From: JACDET01 sp035568375
GTDB lineage: Bacteria > Patescibacteriota > Microgenomatia > Levybacterales > UBA12049
Direction of reading: 5' to 3'
Assembly: GCA_035568375.1 (NCBI GenBank)
Contig: DATMOG010000070.1
Location: 1 to 10,266, forward strand
DNA: 10,266 nucleotides
Part shown: piece after piece, positions 1 to 6,987 of the stretch
How positions within the stretch are numbered: position 1 is the first letter of the stretch
Layout of the letters: every line of letters starts with the position of its first letter
Position numbers and translations under genes: made by a program
The notes under the pieces: generated by a model
What the model saw: the letters and a program-made list of their open reading frames with translations, nothing else
What the model was told of the DNA's origin: nothing
Database searches by the model: none

Positions 1-28
1 TGATCCGATGTCTTGTCAAAGAGCTACA

Positions 29-51
29 ACGCATACAAAATGCGTCTTTTT
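29..51 (+). terminator. Probable intrinsic terminator of an upstream + strand gene outside the window
   Basis: A 6-bp perfect stem (ACGCAT, 29-34, with ATGCGT, 40-45) closes a 5-base loop and is followed by C and five T residues (46-51). A competing outer pairing also exists: bases 22-30 pair with 52-60 with a single T-G wobble, so the whole 22-60 segment can fold. The T tract follows the stem only on the + strand, so it would end a transcript entering from the left. That gene is not in the window. The short stem makes strength uncertain. Confidence 0.55.
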
Positions 52-112
52 GTTGTGGCTTTATCATCCACTTCCAAGTTTCAATTTATTCAGTATTTTC
101 TTATCAATTTTC

Positions 113-202
113 TCCACTTGACTTTTCATAGCTAGTCTTTCGAATACTTCTATTCTCTTTCAAAAGTGTTACCGATCTTTCTCAGCCGATTCCACTTGAC
201 TT
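113..202. repeat. Pair of 12-bp direct repeats (TCCACTTGACTT) in the folP upstream region
   Basis: TCCACTTGACTT occurs exactly at 113-124 and again at 191-202, an offset of 78 bases. Each copy contains TTGACT, which resembles a -35 element, so the pair could be two tandem promoters for folP. On the - strand the two copies lie in one reading frame (78 is a multiple of 3) and both read S-Q-V-E, with two stops between them, so a decayed coding remnant is another reading. The stretch from 61 to 232 otherwise shows no gene that I can support. Confidence 0.5.
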
Positions 203-225
203 GGAACTGTTGCGTGTAGTAAAAG
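196..225 (+). promoter_or_regulatory. Candidate folP promoter (TTGACT with a weak -10)
   Basis: TTGACT at 196-201 matches five of six -35 consensus bases. TAAAAG at 220-225, after an 18-base spacer, is a poor -10 because it lacks the final T. If used, transcription would start at about 232-233, on or beside the folP ATG, giving a leaderless message. That would fit the absence of a Shine-Dalgarno sequence before folP. A second TTGACT at 118-123 with AATACT at 143-148 (19-base spacer) is an alternative. Confidence 0.25.
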
Positions 226-232
226 CAAAGAT

Positions 233-1057
233 ATGAAACAGGGAAAAACACTAGTAATGGGCATTCTCAATGTAACACCTGATTCGTTTTCAGATGGTGG
301 TAACTATCTTAATCCTGAAAAAGCGGTCAAACATGCTAAACAAATGTTCTCGGAAGGAGCAGATATCATTGATATCGGGGGAGAATCAACTCGTCCCGGA
401 TCTGCGTATGTCTCGGAAAAAGAAGAATTACGACGAATTATCCCAATTATTACCTTGGTAAAAAAACACCTTGGTAAAAAAATCAAGCTCTCAGTTGATA
501 CTTGGAAAGCAGCTGTCGCTAACGAGGCACTTACTGCAGGAGCAGATATCATCAATAGTCTTGGCGGATTTTCATTTGATGCCAAGCTTGCACAAGTAGT
601 TGCTAGCTATCATTGCCCCATCGTTATTTATCACATCAAAGGAAAGCCAAGAACAATGCAGAAAGGTAAAATTATGTACAGCAATGTCTCTGAGGAAATT
701 AGAAATTTTTTTGAAGAACAAATAGCATTTGGCGAAAAAAACGCTGTAAAACGGGAACAGTTTATTTTGGATCCTGGTATCGGTTTTGGCAAAACTGTCA
801 AACAAAATATCGAAATACTAAAAAATATTGATACATTCAAAAAATGTAATTTACCAATCCTTATTGGTGTTTCGCGAAAAAGTCATCTGGGTATGATACT
901 TAAAGAGTCACTCAATCTCGAAACAAAACCAACCGAACGAATTGAAGCATCACTTGCTGAAACAGCTTTTGCCGTTTATAATGGCGCTACCATTGTGAGA
1001 ACACATGATGTACTCCCAACAAAAAAATTATTGGCAGTTGTTGAGAGATTTATGTAA
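233..1057 (+). CDS. folP: Dihydropteroate synthase (FolP)
   Basis: Cytoplasmic TIM-barrel enzyme that condenses 6-hydroxymethyl-7,8-dihydropterin pyrophosphate with p-aminobenzoate to give 7,8-dihydropteroate; the sulfonamide target. The 274-residue length is normal. Seen in order: NVTPDSFSDGG (13-23), ESTRPGS (51-57), Asp89 in SVDT, Asn108, the KGKPRTMQ pterin/PABA loop (136-143), Asp180 in DPGIGFGKT, Lys216 in GVSRKS, and Arg256-x-His258. These line up with the E. coli pterin and pyrophosphate ligands. The Asp that usually follows Asn108 is Ser109, a mild deviation. The ATG leaves the usual short lead before the first motif; no Shine-Dalgarno is visible. It is the first gene of folP-folB-folE-pabC, with only 3 bases before folB. 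Family assignment is secure. Confidence 0.97.
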   Translation: MKQGKTLVMGILNVTPDSFSDGGNYLNPEKAVKHAKQMFSEGADIIDIGGESTRPGSAYVSEKEELRRIIPIITLVKKHLGKKIKLSVDTWKAAVANEALTAGADIINSLGGFSFDAKLAQVVASYHCPIVIYHIKGKPRTMQKGKIMYSNVSEEIRNFFEEQIAFGEKNAVKREQFILDPGIGFGKTVKQNIEILKNIDTFKKCNLPILIGVSRKSHLGMILKESLNLETKPTERIEASLAETAFAVYNGATIVRTHDVLPTKKLLAVVERFM

Positions 1058-1060
1058 TAT

Positions 1061-1426
1061 ATGCATCAAAAACTCGATACCATATTTATTAATGACTTAA
1101 TCATTCCGTGTCTTATCGGTGTTTTCGACTATGAAAGAACAGGAAAACAAAACCTGATCATCAATATAGAACTCTTTGTCGATACACACACAGCAGGAAA
1201 AACTGATAACATTAACGATACCGTCAGTTATTCTGATATTACAAAATCAGTTACTGAAATAGTAAGTAATTCACAGTTTTATTTGTTAGAGAAATTAGCA
1301 CAAGCAATTGCTGATATTTGTTTACACGACAATCGCGTCAAACAAGTAAAAATCCATATCGAAAAACCAAAAGGACTGAAGCTAGCAAAATCTGCAGCAA
1401 TTGCAATAACAAGATATGCAAAATAA
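1061..1426 (+). CDS. folB: Dihydroneopterin aldolase (FolB)
   Basis: Converts 7,8-dihydroneopterin to 6-hydroxymethyl-7,8-dihydropterin and glycolaldehyde, the step before FolK. The family forms tunnel-fold oligomers in the cytoplasm. At 121 residues it is full length. Recognisable are the LIGVFDYER segment with Glu25, Tyr57 in the V-S-Y-S-D-I segment, Glu77 in LLEKLA (pterin anchor in the family), and Lys102 in the EKPKG segment, the expected catalytic lysine. It follows folP after 3 bases and its end overlaps folE by 11 bases in another frame, so translational coupling is likely. The closely related epimerase FolX is the main alternative, but the Tyr/Lys pair and the folate operon favour FolB. 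Confidence 0.94.
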   Translation: MHQKLDTIFINDLIIPCLIGVFDYERTGKQNLIINIELFVDTHTAGKTDNINDTVSYSDITKSVTEIVSNSQFYLLEKLAQAIADICLHDNRVKQVKIHIEKPKGLKLAKSAAIAITRYAK

Positions 1427-1976
1427 CACTATTGAAAAACTCATTACACAACTGCTCAAAGAATTGGGTGAAGATCCAAACCGCGAAGGATTAAAAAAAA
1501 CACCTCATCGAGTCACACAAATGTTCAAAGAATTAACCAGTGGCTATACCATAACAAGACAGGATACAATAAAAGACGCACTATTTGCAGAAAAAGTACA
1601 TAACATGATTGTTTTACGTGATATCGAACTGTATAGTCTCTGCGAACATCACCTTCTTCCTTTTTTTGGCAAATGTCACATTGGCTACATCCCAAAAGAC
1701 AATATTATTGGGGTAAGTAAACTTGCACGGATAGTTGATAGATTTGCTAAACGGTTGCAAATTCAAGAACGACTGACACAGGAAATCGCTCAAGAGTTGC
1801 AAGATGCACTCGATCCTAACGGTGTGGGCGTCATTATTGAAGCACAGCATCTCTGTATGATGATGCGAGGCATTGAAAAACAAAATTCTCTCATGATAAC
1901 TTCCTCCGTTCTCGGATCATTCAGAAGTGATCAAAAAACACGTGAAGAATTCTTCTCCATAGTGAATAAAAGTTAA
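1416..1976 (+). CDS. folE: GTP cyclohydrolase I (FolE, zinc type)
   Basis: First committed folate step: GTP to 7,8-dihydroneopterin triphosphate plus formate. The 186-residue protein matches the usual bacterial core length. Visible are the N-terminal EDPNREGLKKTPHRV helix region (19-33), SLCEHHLLPF (74-83) and the HLCMMMRG segment (145-152). Cys76, His79 and Cys147 correspond to the three zinc ligands of the E. coli enzyme, and His78 to the conserved catalytic-site histidine. The VSKLARIVDRFAKRLQIQE stretch (100-118) is the typical family signature. The start codon lies inside the end of folB (11-base overlap), and the stop shares one base with the pabC start (TAATG), so all three are probably co-translated. 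Confidence 0.97.
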   Translation: MQNNTIEKLITQLLKELGEDPNREGLKKTPHRVTQMFKELTSGYTITRQDTIKDALFAEKVHNMIVLRDIELYSLCEHHLLPFFGKCHIGYIPKDNIIGVSKLARIVDRFAKRLQIQERLTQEIAQELQDALDPNGVGVIIEAQHLCMMMRGIEKQNSLMITSSVLGSFRSDQKTREEFFSIVNKS

Positions 1977-2674
1977 TGAATATAGGAGTTTTTACCACCC
2001 TAAAAGTAATTGATGGTATTCCCCTTTTCTGGAATATGCATCAAAAACGACTAATTGAACAAGCAAAAAAACTCAATTTGGGAGAAATAAACATTTCTGT
2101 ACAAAACATACGAACCTATTTACAAAAAAATAATCTTACAGAGTGTGCGTTACAAATAACGATTACCAAACAAAATAGATTACCAATTCTTTCGATACAG
2201 CATAGACCTCTCCCGCAAACGAGTATTAATTACAAACTCATAACTTTTGACGACAAAAGAAATTATCGAAAAATATATAAAACGACTGATAGAGCAGTTA
2301 ATGAACAAGCAAAAAAACTTGCTGAAGAAACAGGAGCAAATGATGCATTATTTACCACAGATAAGACTATTATCGAATCAACGATAGCAAATGTCTTTTC
2401 TCTCGACAAAAAGGGAGAAATTATTACTCCCCCGATTACCAAGAAAGGCCTCAATGGCATTACTCGGCAACTTATCAAACGCCATGGAAACATTGTCGAA
2501 ACGGATATTCATCAAAATACCAAAGGCCCTTTAGTACTTGTTAATTGTTTGCGTATACAAAAAGTGAGTCATCTTAACGGCAAAAAACTTATTAATGGCA
2601 ATGTACTTCTGCAGAAATTACAAGCACTGCTTGAACAAACCGAAAAAGAGTATTTTCTTACTCTGTCTGCGTAA
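1976..2674 (+). CDS. pabC: Aminodeoxychorismate lyase-like class IV aminotransferase (PabC)
   Basis: A fold-type IV PLP enzyme, most likely the lyase that splits 4-amino-4-deoxychorismate into p-aminobenzoate and pyruvate. Lys102 in the IYKTTDR segment is the expected Schiff-base lysine. Glu134 in the IIESTIANVF stretch and the GLNGITR segment (158-164) fit the cofactor-binding motifs. At 232 residues it is somewhat shorter than the usual 260-290, mostly at the N-terminus. Sequence alone cannot firmly separate it from branched-chain or D-amino acid aminotransferases. The choice rests on position: it follows folE directly (1-base overlap) and faces pabB, whose 3' end it overlaps by 17 bases on the opposite strand. 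Confidence 0.82.
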   Translation: MNIGVFTTLKVIDGIPLFWNMHQKRLIEQAKKLNLGEINISVQNIRTYLQKNNLTECALQITITKQNRLPILSIQHRPLPQTSINYKLITFDDKRNYRKIYKTTDRAVNEQAKKLAEETGANDALFTTDKTIIESTIANVFSLDKKGEIITPPITKKGLNGITRQLIKRHGNIVETDIHQNTKGPLVLVNCLRIQKVSHLNGKKLINGNVLLQKLQALLEQTEKEYFLTLSA

Positions 2675-4004
2675 GAGCTGTTTGTAGTGCCCTCGCTTTT
2701 AACAACATCTCATCAAACTCTTTTTCAGGATCGGATTGATAAAGAATTGCCCCCCCTAAACCAATCGAAATATTCTCTTGTTGTTTAACAATTGTCCTGA
2801 TAACAATATTTAAATCAACAGTACCATTTGCACTGAGAAAACCCAATGCTCCCGAATACACTCCTCTGGCACTTTTCTCAAGTCTGTCAAGAATTTTAAT
2901 CGTGCGTTTTTTTGGCGCACCTGTCATTGAGCCTCCTGGAAAACAGGCTTTAATACATGCAATCGGTGAAACTGTGGAACGCAATTTCCCCCTGATAACA
3001 GATATCATCTGATGAACTGTCTGATACGTTTCAACTTTCATCAACTCAGGCACTTGCACTGATCCTATGGTACAAACTCTTCCTAAATCATTTCTTACAA
3101 GATCAACGATCATTAAATTTTCAGCACGATCCTTTTCACTCTCCTGTAGTTGCAAAAAACGTTTACGATCCGCTGTTGTATTAGTGCTGCGTGAGATTGT
3201 TCCTTTCATTGGTTTTGATTCTACCCAACCTTCTTGATCAAGAGTAAGGAAACGCTCAGGTGACGAACAAAGAATAGCAAAATCCTTGTCATGAAAATAA
3301 GCTGCATACGGTGCAGGATTACTTTGTCTAAGTCTTCGATAGATATCCAACGAATTCTCATATGAAATTCCTCGCATACGGTTGGTAAGACAAATTTCAT
3401 AACTTTCCCCCTTATGCAAATACATTTTACACTCGTTAATTGCTTGCAAATAGTTCGTTTTGTCGAGTTCTAATTGCAATGCGGTTATAGTAACCTCTTT
3501 TTTTCTTTCGTTGCTTACTAATCCTTTTTGCAAAATCGTTTTTGTCTTTTCTATCCAATGAGCAGCATCTTTTTTATCTGTCGTTAAACATCCAAGATAC
3601 ATTTTTTTCTCTTTATGATCAAAAATAAAAAAGCGATCAACGAAATACCACATGGCATCAGGAAACTCCGATATATGATTATTTGAAAACCCACATAGTT
3701 GTTTGACTTCATAACCAAAATAACCCACATACCCTCCAGCAAACAGAAAAGGATAAGTAGTTTTAGGTATTCGAATTTTACTCAATTCTTTTTCCAAAAT
3801 TGAAAAAATATCACCATCAGTAATTGCATAACGAATCACCTTCGCTGCTTCCCCAATATAAGAAAATCGAGAAAACCCTTCAATTACCCTACTGCTATCT
3901 AGCCAAAATGCATGATCTTTACCTGCATAAAGATTGATAAAGATACTCTCTGGATCAATCCATTCTGACAGCATTTCCGCAGAAAAAAAATATTTTTGTG
4001 TCAT
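2658..4004 (-). CDS. pabB: Aminodeoxychorismate synthase component I (PabB)
   Basis: Chorismate-utilising subunit that, with ammonia from PabA, makes 4-amino-4-deoxychorismate for p-aminobenzoate. The 448 residues match stand-alone PabB. An N-terminal domain (1 to about 165, with GGYVGYFGYE at 90-99) precedes the catalytic domain. That domain shows the YEICLTNR segment (202-209), SSPERFL (247-253), ENLMIVDLVRNDLGRVC (295-311), PGGSMTGAPK (356-365) and the GLGGAI segment near 415. Lys267 in P-M-K-G-T is the residue that marks PabB; anthranilate synthase TrpE has Ala there. An AAGGA lies about 10 bases upstream of the ATG, one of the few ribosome-binding sites in the window. The start overlaps the pabA stop by 4 bases (ATGA). 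Confidence 0.94.
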   Translation of the reverse strand: MTQKYFFSAEMLSEWIDPESIFINLYAGKDHAFWLDSSRVIEGFSRFSYIGEAAKVIRYAITDGDIFSILEKELSKIRIPKTTYPFLFAGGYVGYFGYEVKQLCGFSNNHISEFPDAMWYFVDRFFIFDHKEKKMYLGCLTTDKKDAAHWIEKTKTILQKGLVSNERKKEVTITALQLELDKTNYLQAINECKMYLHKGESYEICLTNRMRGISYENSLDIYRRLRQSNPAPYAAYFHDKDFAILCSSPERFLTLDQEGWVESKPMKGTISRSTNTTADRKRFLQLQESEKDRAENLMIVDLVRNDLGRVCTIGSVQVPELMKVETYQTVHQMISVIRGKLRSTVSPIACIKACFPGGSMTGAPKKRTIKILDRLEKSARGVYSGALGFLSANGTVDLNIVIRTIVKQQENISIGLGGAILYQSDPEKEFDEMLLKARALQTALTQTE

Positions 4005-4585
4005 TTTTGAGGTATCCTTTCCAAAAAATTTGTTAAAATTTTTTTTCCAAAACCTGTGCCAATAGATTCAGGATGAAATTGAATTCCATAAAGGGGACGT
4101 TTCTTATGCTGTAATCCCATTATCACCCCATCATCCGTCCATGCAGTCTTGACAAGCTCTTTAGGTAAATCTTTATTTGAAACGAGCAAAGAATGATAAC
4201 GAATAGCCTCAAAACCTTGAGGAATATTATGAAACAAATCACCCTCTGTATGATAAATGTTACTTGCTCTTCCATGCATAACTTCTGGTGCATATTGTAT
4301 CTGGGCACCAAACGCTACACCAATCCCTTGATGTCCCAAACAAACACCCAAAAGGGGAACAGTTGTTCGCTGAATAATTTCACTGCAAATACCAAAGTCT
4401 TCTTCTTCTCTTGGATCACCAGGTCCTGGGGAAATAACAATTGCATCGGGTTTAAGCTTTTCAAACTGTCTAAGAGAGAGTTTATTGTTATAATAAACAT
4501 GTGGAACATCTCCTGTTAACTCTGCAAAATACTGAAACAAATTAAAAGTAAATGAATCGTAATTATCGATAAGTAATATCTTCAT
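4001..4585 (-). CDS. pabA: Aminodeoxychorismate synthase component II, glutamine amidotransferase (PabA)
   Basis: Class I glutamine amidotransferase that releases ammonia from glutamine for PabB. The 194 residues form one domain with IDNYDSFTFNL (6-16), the SPGPGDP oxyanion loop (52-58), nucleophile Cys82 in GVCLGHQ, and His171 and Glu173 in FHPES, completing the triad. HGRAS (104-108) and RYHSLLV (129-135) are typical of PabA/TrpG. TrpG is nearly identical in sequence, so the name rests on coupling to pabB: the TGA stop overlaps the pabB ATG. A TATAAT lies 11 bases upstream of the start on this strand, implying a very short leader. It is divergent from folK. Confidence 0.93.
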   Translation of the reverse strand: MKILLIDNYDSFTFNLFQYFAELTGDVPHVYYNNKLSLRQFEKLKPDAIVISPGPGDPREEEDFGICSEIIQRTTVPLLGVCLGHQGIGVAFGAQIQYAPEVMHGRASNIYHTEGDLFHNIPQGFEAIRYHSLLVSNKDLPKELVKTAWTDDGVIMGLQHKKRPLYGIQFHPESIGTGFGKKILTNFLERIPQK

Positions 4586-4596
4586 AGAACGTCCGG

Positions 4597-4602
4597 ATTA
4601 TA
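4597..4602 (-). promoter_or_regulatory. Candidate -10 element of the pabA-pabB unit
   Basis: TATAAT reads on the - strand exactly at 4602-4597, 11 bases before the pabA ATG. The start of transcription would fall near 4590, leaving about 5 untranslated bases, so the message would be nearly leaderless. I see no good -35 element at the usual distance (TTTCTC-like only). A + strand TATACT (4601-4606) overlaps it, so divergent promoters may compete in this short gap. An 8-bp palindrome CTCTAGAG lies at 4615-4622. Confidence 0.4.
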
Positions 4603-4640
4603 TACTAAAAAACGCTCTAGAGAAATCCTTTTCACTGATG

Positions 4641-4646
4641 TATACT
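4641..4646 (+). promoter_or_regulatory. Candidate -10 element of the folK unit (leaderless start)
   Basis: TATACT at 4641-4646 lies 6 bases before the ATG at 4653, so transcription would begin on or next to that start codon. This supports 4653 rather than 4638 as the folK start, because 4638 would lie upstream of the transcription start. No clear -35 element is visible. The alternative TATACT at 4601-4606 would give a leader of about 25-40 bases instead. Confidence 0.3.
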
Positions 4647-4652
4647 ACGCCC

Positions 4653-5114
4653 ATGCATATAGTTTTTCTCGCACTAGGCTCCAATATTGGCAATAAAAAG
4701 CAGCGTATCAAACAAGCAATTTCATATTTAAGCAAGCATGTAACTGATATAACATCTGCCAAGCTCTATGAAACAAAGCCCATGTATTTCGAAAACCAGG
4801 ACATATTTATTAATACCGTTGTTAAAGGAAAAACATTTCTTAGTCCACAGGAATTGCTTGCTTTTGTAAAACACGCAGAAATAGAACTAGGCAGGCAAAA
4901 TCGATTTCCTAATGGCCCTAGAGAAATTGATATTGATATTCTATTTTACGATCAATTAGTTTATGAAAGTAGCAACCTTATAATACCGCATCCTCGAATA
5001 AAAGAAAGAGAATTCGTATTGAAACCATTTTCTGATATCGATCCTGATTTTACTCATCCAAAGTTACAAAAAACTATGAAAGAATTATTAAAAACAGTAA
5101 AAAAGAAAAAATGA
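4653..5114 (+). CDS. folK: 2-amino-4-hydroxy-6-hydroxymethyldihydropteridine pyrophosphokinase (FolK)
   Basis: Transfers pyrophosphate from ATP to 6-hydroxymethyl-7,8-dihydropterin, making the FolP substrate. From the ATG at 4653 it has 153 residues. An in-frame ATG at 4638 would add five. The shorter form puts eight residues before G-S-N, the same as E. coli FolK, so I prefer it. Numbered from 4638, the motifs are LALGSNIGN (11-19), YETKP (44-48), E-L-G-R (83-86), GPREIDIDIL (93-102) with Asp98 and Asp100 as the magnesium pair, and IPHPR followed by R-x-FVL (116-128). The TGA stop overlaps the start of the next gene by 4 bases, so the two are probably translated together. Confidence 0.94.
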   Translation: MHIVFLALGSNIGNKKQRIKQAISYLSKHVTDITSAKLYETKPMYFENQDIFINTVVKGKTFLSPQELLAFVKHAEIELGRQNRFPNGPREIDIDILFYDQLVYESSNLIIPHPRIKEREFVLKPFSDIDPDFTHPKLQKTMKELLKTVKKKK

Positions 5115-5866
5115 ATATAACTGCATATAAAACACATAAAATACAACCAAACGAAAATCTTTATGAAATAATGGACCGCTATTTCCCGTCAATACAAGAT
5201 AAAAGTGTGATTGTTCTAGCTTCTAAAATTGTCGGCATTTGTGAAGGTAATGTCGTCAAAATAAATCCAGATAAACCAATAGATGATCAAAAAACTACCC
5301 TAATAGAGCAAGAAGCAGACTACTATATTCCAAAAGAATATAGTCAATATGGATTTATACTCACAATGAAACATAATCTCATGGTTGGCTCAGCTGGTAT
5401 TGATGAATCGAACAGTAATGGTTTTTTCTCACTCTGGCCGAAAGATCCGCAAAAAAGCGCAAATGCAATCAGGGAATACCTAGTTAAAAAGCATGGCGTT
5501 GCAAATATTGGCGTTATCCTTACTGATAGTAAACTTACGCCTCTTAGATGGGGCGTCACGGGCTATGCAATAACACATAGTGGCTTCCAGGCATTACATA
5601 GTTATATTGGCAAACCTGATATTTATGGACATCTTCTCCACGCAGAGCAGGCAAATATCGCTGATTCATTTGCTGCTGCTGCTGTAGTAACAATGGGCGA
5701 AGGAAATGAACAACAGCCATTAGCAATTATTAATGACATCCCCTTTGTAACGTTTCAAAAAAGAAATCCAACTGAAGAAGAACTCAATGCGCTCAAAATT
5801 GACCTAAAAGACGATATCTACGCCTCACTGCTTACGAGTGTTAGCTGGAAAAAAGGGAAAAAGTAA
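5111..5866 (+). CDS. folC2: CofE/FolC2-family gamma-glutamyl ligase, probably acting on folate
   Basis: Belongs to the coenzyme F420-0:L-glutamate ligase family (COG1478). The 251-residue length matches archaeal CofE. Motifs in order: ASKIVGICEG (37-46), ILTMKHNLMVGSAGIDESN (83-101), LWPKDP (108-113), TDSKLTPLRWGVTG (138-151), GKPDIYG (167-173) and a VTMGEGNE block (193-200). True F420 ligases sit with F420 genes; none is here. Instead it overlaps folK by 4 bases in a folate island. A family member in Chlamydia (FolC2) is known to replace dihydrofolate/folylpolyglutamate synthase, so the likely role is adding glutamate to dihydropteroate or tetrahydrofolate. Family is certain; the folate substrate is inferred from context. 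Downstream, 5867-5967 separates it from convergent prfB; I see only weak stems there and no clear terminator. Confidence 0.85.
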   Translation: MNITAYKTHKIQPNENLYEIMDRYFPSIQDKSVIVLASKIVGICEGNVVKINPDKPIDDQKTTLIEQEADYYIPKEYSQYGFILTMKHNLMVGSAGIDESNSNGFFSLWPKDPQKSANAIREYLVKKHGVANIGVILTDSKLTPLRWGVTGYAITHSGFQALHSYIGKPDIYGHLLHAEQANIADSFAAAAVVTMGEGNEQQPLAIINDIPFVTFQKRNPTEEELNALKIDLKDDIYASLLTSVSWKKGKK

Positions 5867-5967
5867 GAGCAATGCATCATGTTAGTAATAAACAACACTA
5901 ATTCCTAATTACGCCCAAAAATCATAATGCTTGATCAAACAGCAGATTAGTAAAATGCTTTCTATTC

Positions 5968-6975
5968 TTATAACGTTCGGAGTTCTTCTTCAATAAATTT
6001 ATCCAATTCTCCACCCAAAACTGCCTCGGTATTACCAGTCTCAACACCCGTACGCAAATCTTTCACCATGCGATAGGGGTGCAATACATAGGACCTGATC
6101 TGATTACCCCAACCAGGGGTTTTGTAACCACCTTTTAATTTCGCTTCCTCTTTTTTCCGCTCTTCTTCTTTAATCGCCCATAATTTCGCTTTTAATAATT
6201 TCATCGCAAATTCTCTATTTTGCCCTTGATAACGCTGTGTTTGAGCAGTAACAACGATACCGCTTGGCTTGTGTCGTAATCGAACTGCTGTTGAAACTTT
6301 ATTCACATTCTGTCCACCATGGCCGCCAGAACGAAATGCTTCAAATTCAATGTCATCATCCTTTATCACAATCTCATCACTTTCTTGAGAAACTTCAGGT
6401 AACACTTCAACCATCGCAAATGATGTCTGACGCAAATTGTCTGCATTGAATGGTGATAATCGAACCAATCGATGGACACCTGCTTCATGTTTAAGATAAC
6501 CATAGGCATACTTGCCCTCAACAGCTAGTGTAATACTCTTTAAGCCAGCTTCCTCTCCAGGAGTTTCATCAAGCATATCGTAAGCCCATCCCTTTCTTTC
6601 AAAAAAACGTGTGTACATCCTGAAAAGCATCTCAGTCCAATCCATCGCCTCCGTCCCACCCTGACCTGAATGAATAGCAAAAATGGCATTTGATTTATCG
6701 TTGGGTGAGGAGAAAAACATCAGTAATTCAAGACGTTTAAGCAACTTTTCAGCTTCATCATACTCGCCTTCTTCCATCCAAAGTTGTAACAACTCGACAT
6801 CCTCTACTTCTTTTTGTAGAGATGCAAGTTCCTTCATTTTTGCTGCCGCGTTTTGATGATCATCCCAAAAATCAGCCTTCATACTATCTGCTTCCAGCTC
6901 GCGAATTTTTTTGCGTTTTTCATCAACACCAACTCTTTCTACTAACTTTTTGACTCGTTCTTTTACTGCTTCCAT
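5968..6975 (-). CDS. prfB: Peptide chain release factor 2 (PrfB)
   Basis: Reads UGA and UAA stop codons on the ribosome and triggers peptide release. SPF (174-176) is the RF2-specific anticodon-like tripeptide, and GGQ (220-222), within RSGGHGGQNVNKV, is the catalytic motif. Domain 1 is a charged helical region (about 1-90), followed by the HSGQGGTEA segment (102-110). At 335 residues it is about 30 shorter than E. coli RF2, with roughly 14 missing at the N-terminus. The usual programmed +1 frameshift site (CTT TGA) is not seen; the GVDEKRKK region reads straight through. There is no Shine-Dalgarno before the ATG, which lies 12 bases after the small membrane-protein gene, so the two probably share a transcript. 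Confidence 0.95.
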   Translation of the reverse strand: MEAVKERVKKLVERVGVDEKRKKIRELEADSMKADFWDDHQNAAAKMKELASLQKEVEDVELLQLWMEEGEYDEAEKLLKRLELLMFFSSPNDKSNAIFAIHSGQGGTEAMDWTEMLFRMYTRFFERKGWAYDMLDETPGEEAGLKSITLAVEGKYAYGYLKHEAGVHRLVRLSPFNADNLRQTSFAMVEVLPEVSQESDEIVIKDDDIEFEAFRSGGHGGQNVNKVSTAVRLRHKPSGIVVTAQTQRYQGQNREFAMKLLKAKLWAIKEEERKKEEAKLKGGYKTPGWGNQIRSYVLHPYRMVKDLRTGVETGNTEAVLGGELDKFIEEELRTL

Positions 6976-6987
6976 AATGTAAAACGA

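Noticed and set aside
4193..4519. 108-codon + strand ORF opposite pabA
   Set aside because: Antisense to a fully conserved glutamine amidotransferase, with a composition typical of a shadow frame.
5867..5967. Bidirectional terminator between folC2 and prfB
   Set aside because: Only short weak stems (for example TTAGT/ACTAA) are found, none with a T tract on either strand.
6900..6975. Programmed frameshift in prfB
   Set aside because: No CTT TGA or similar slippery site is seen near the start, and the frame is open from the ATG with RF2-like sequence throughout.
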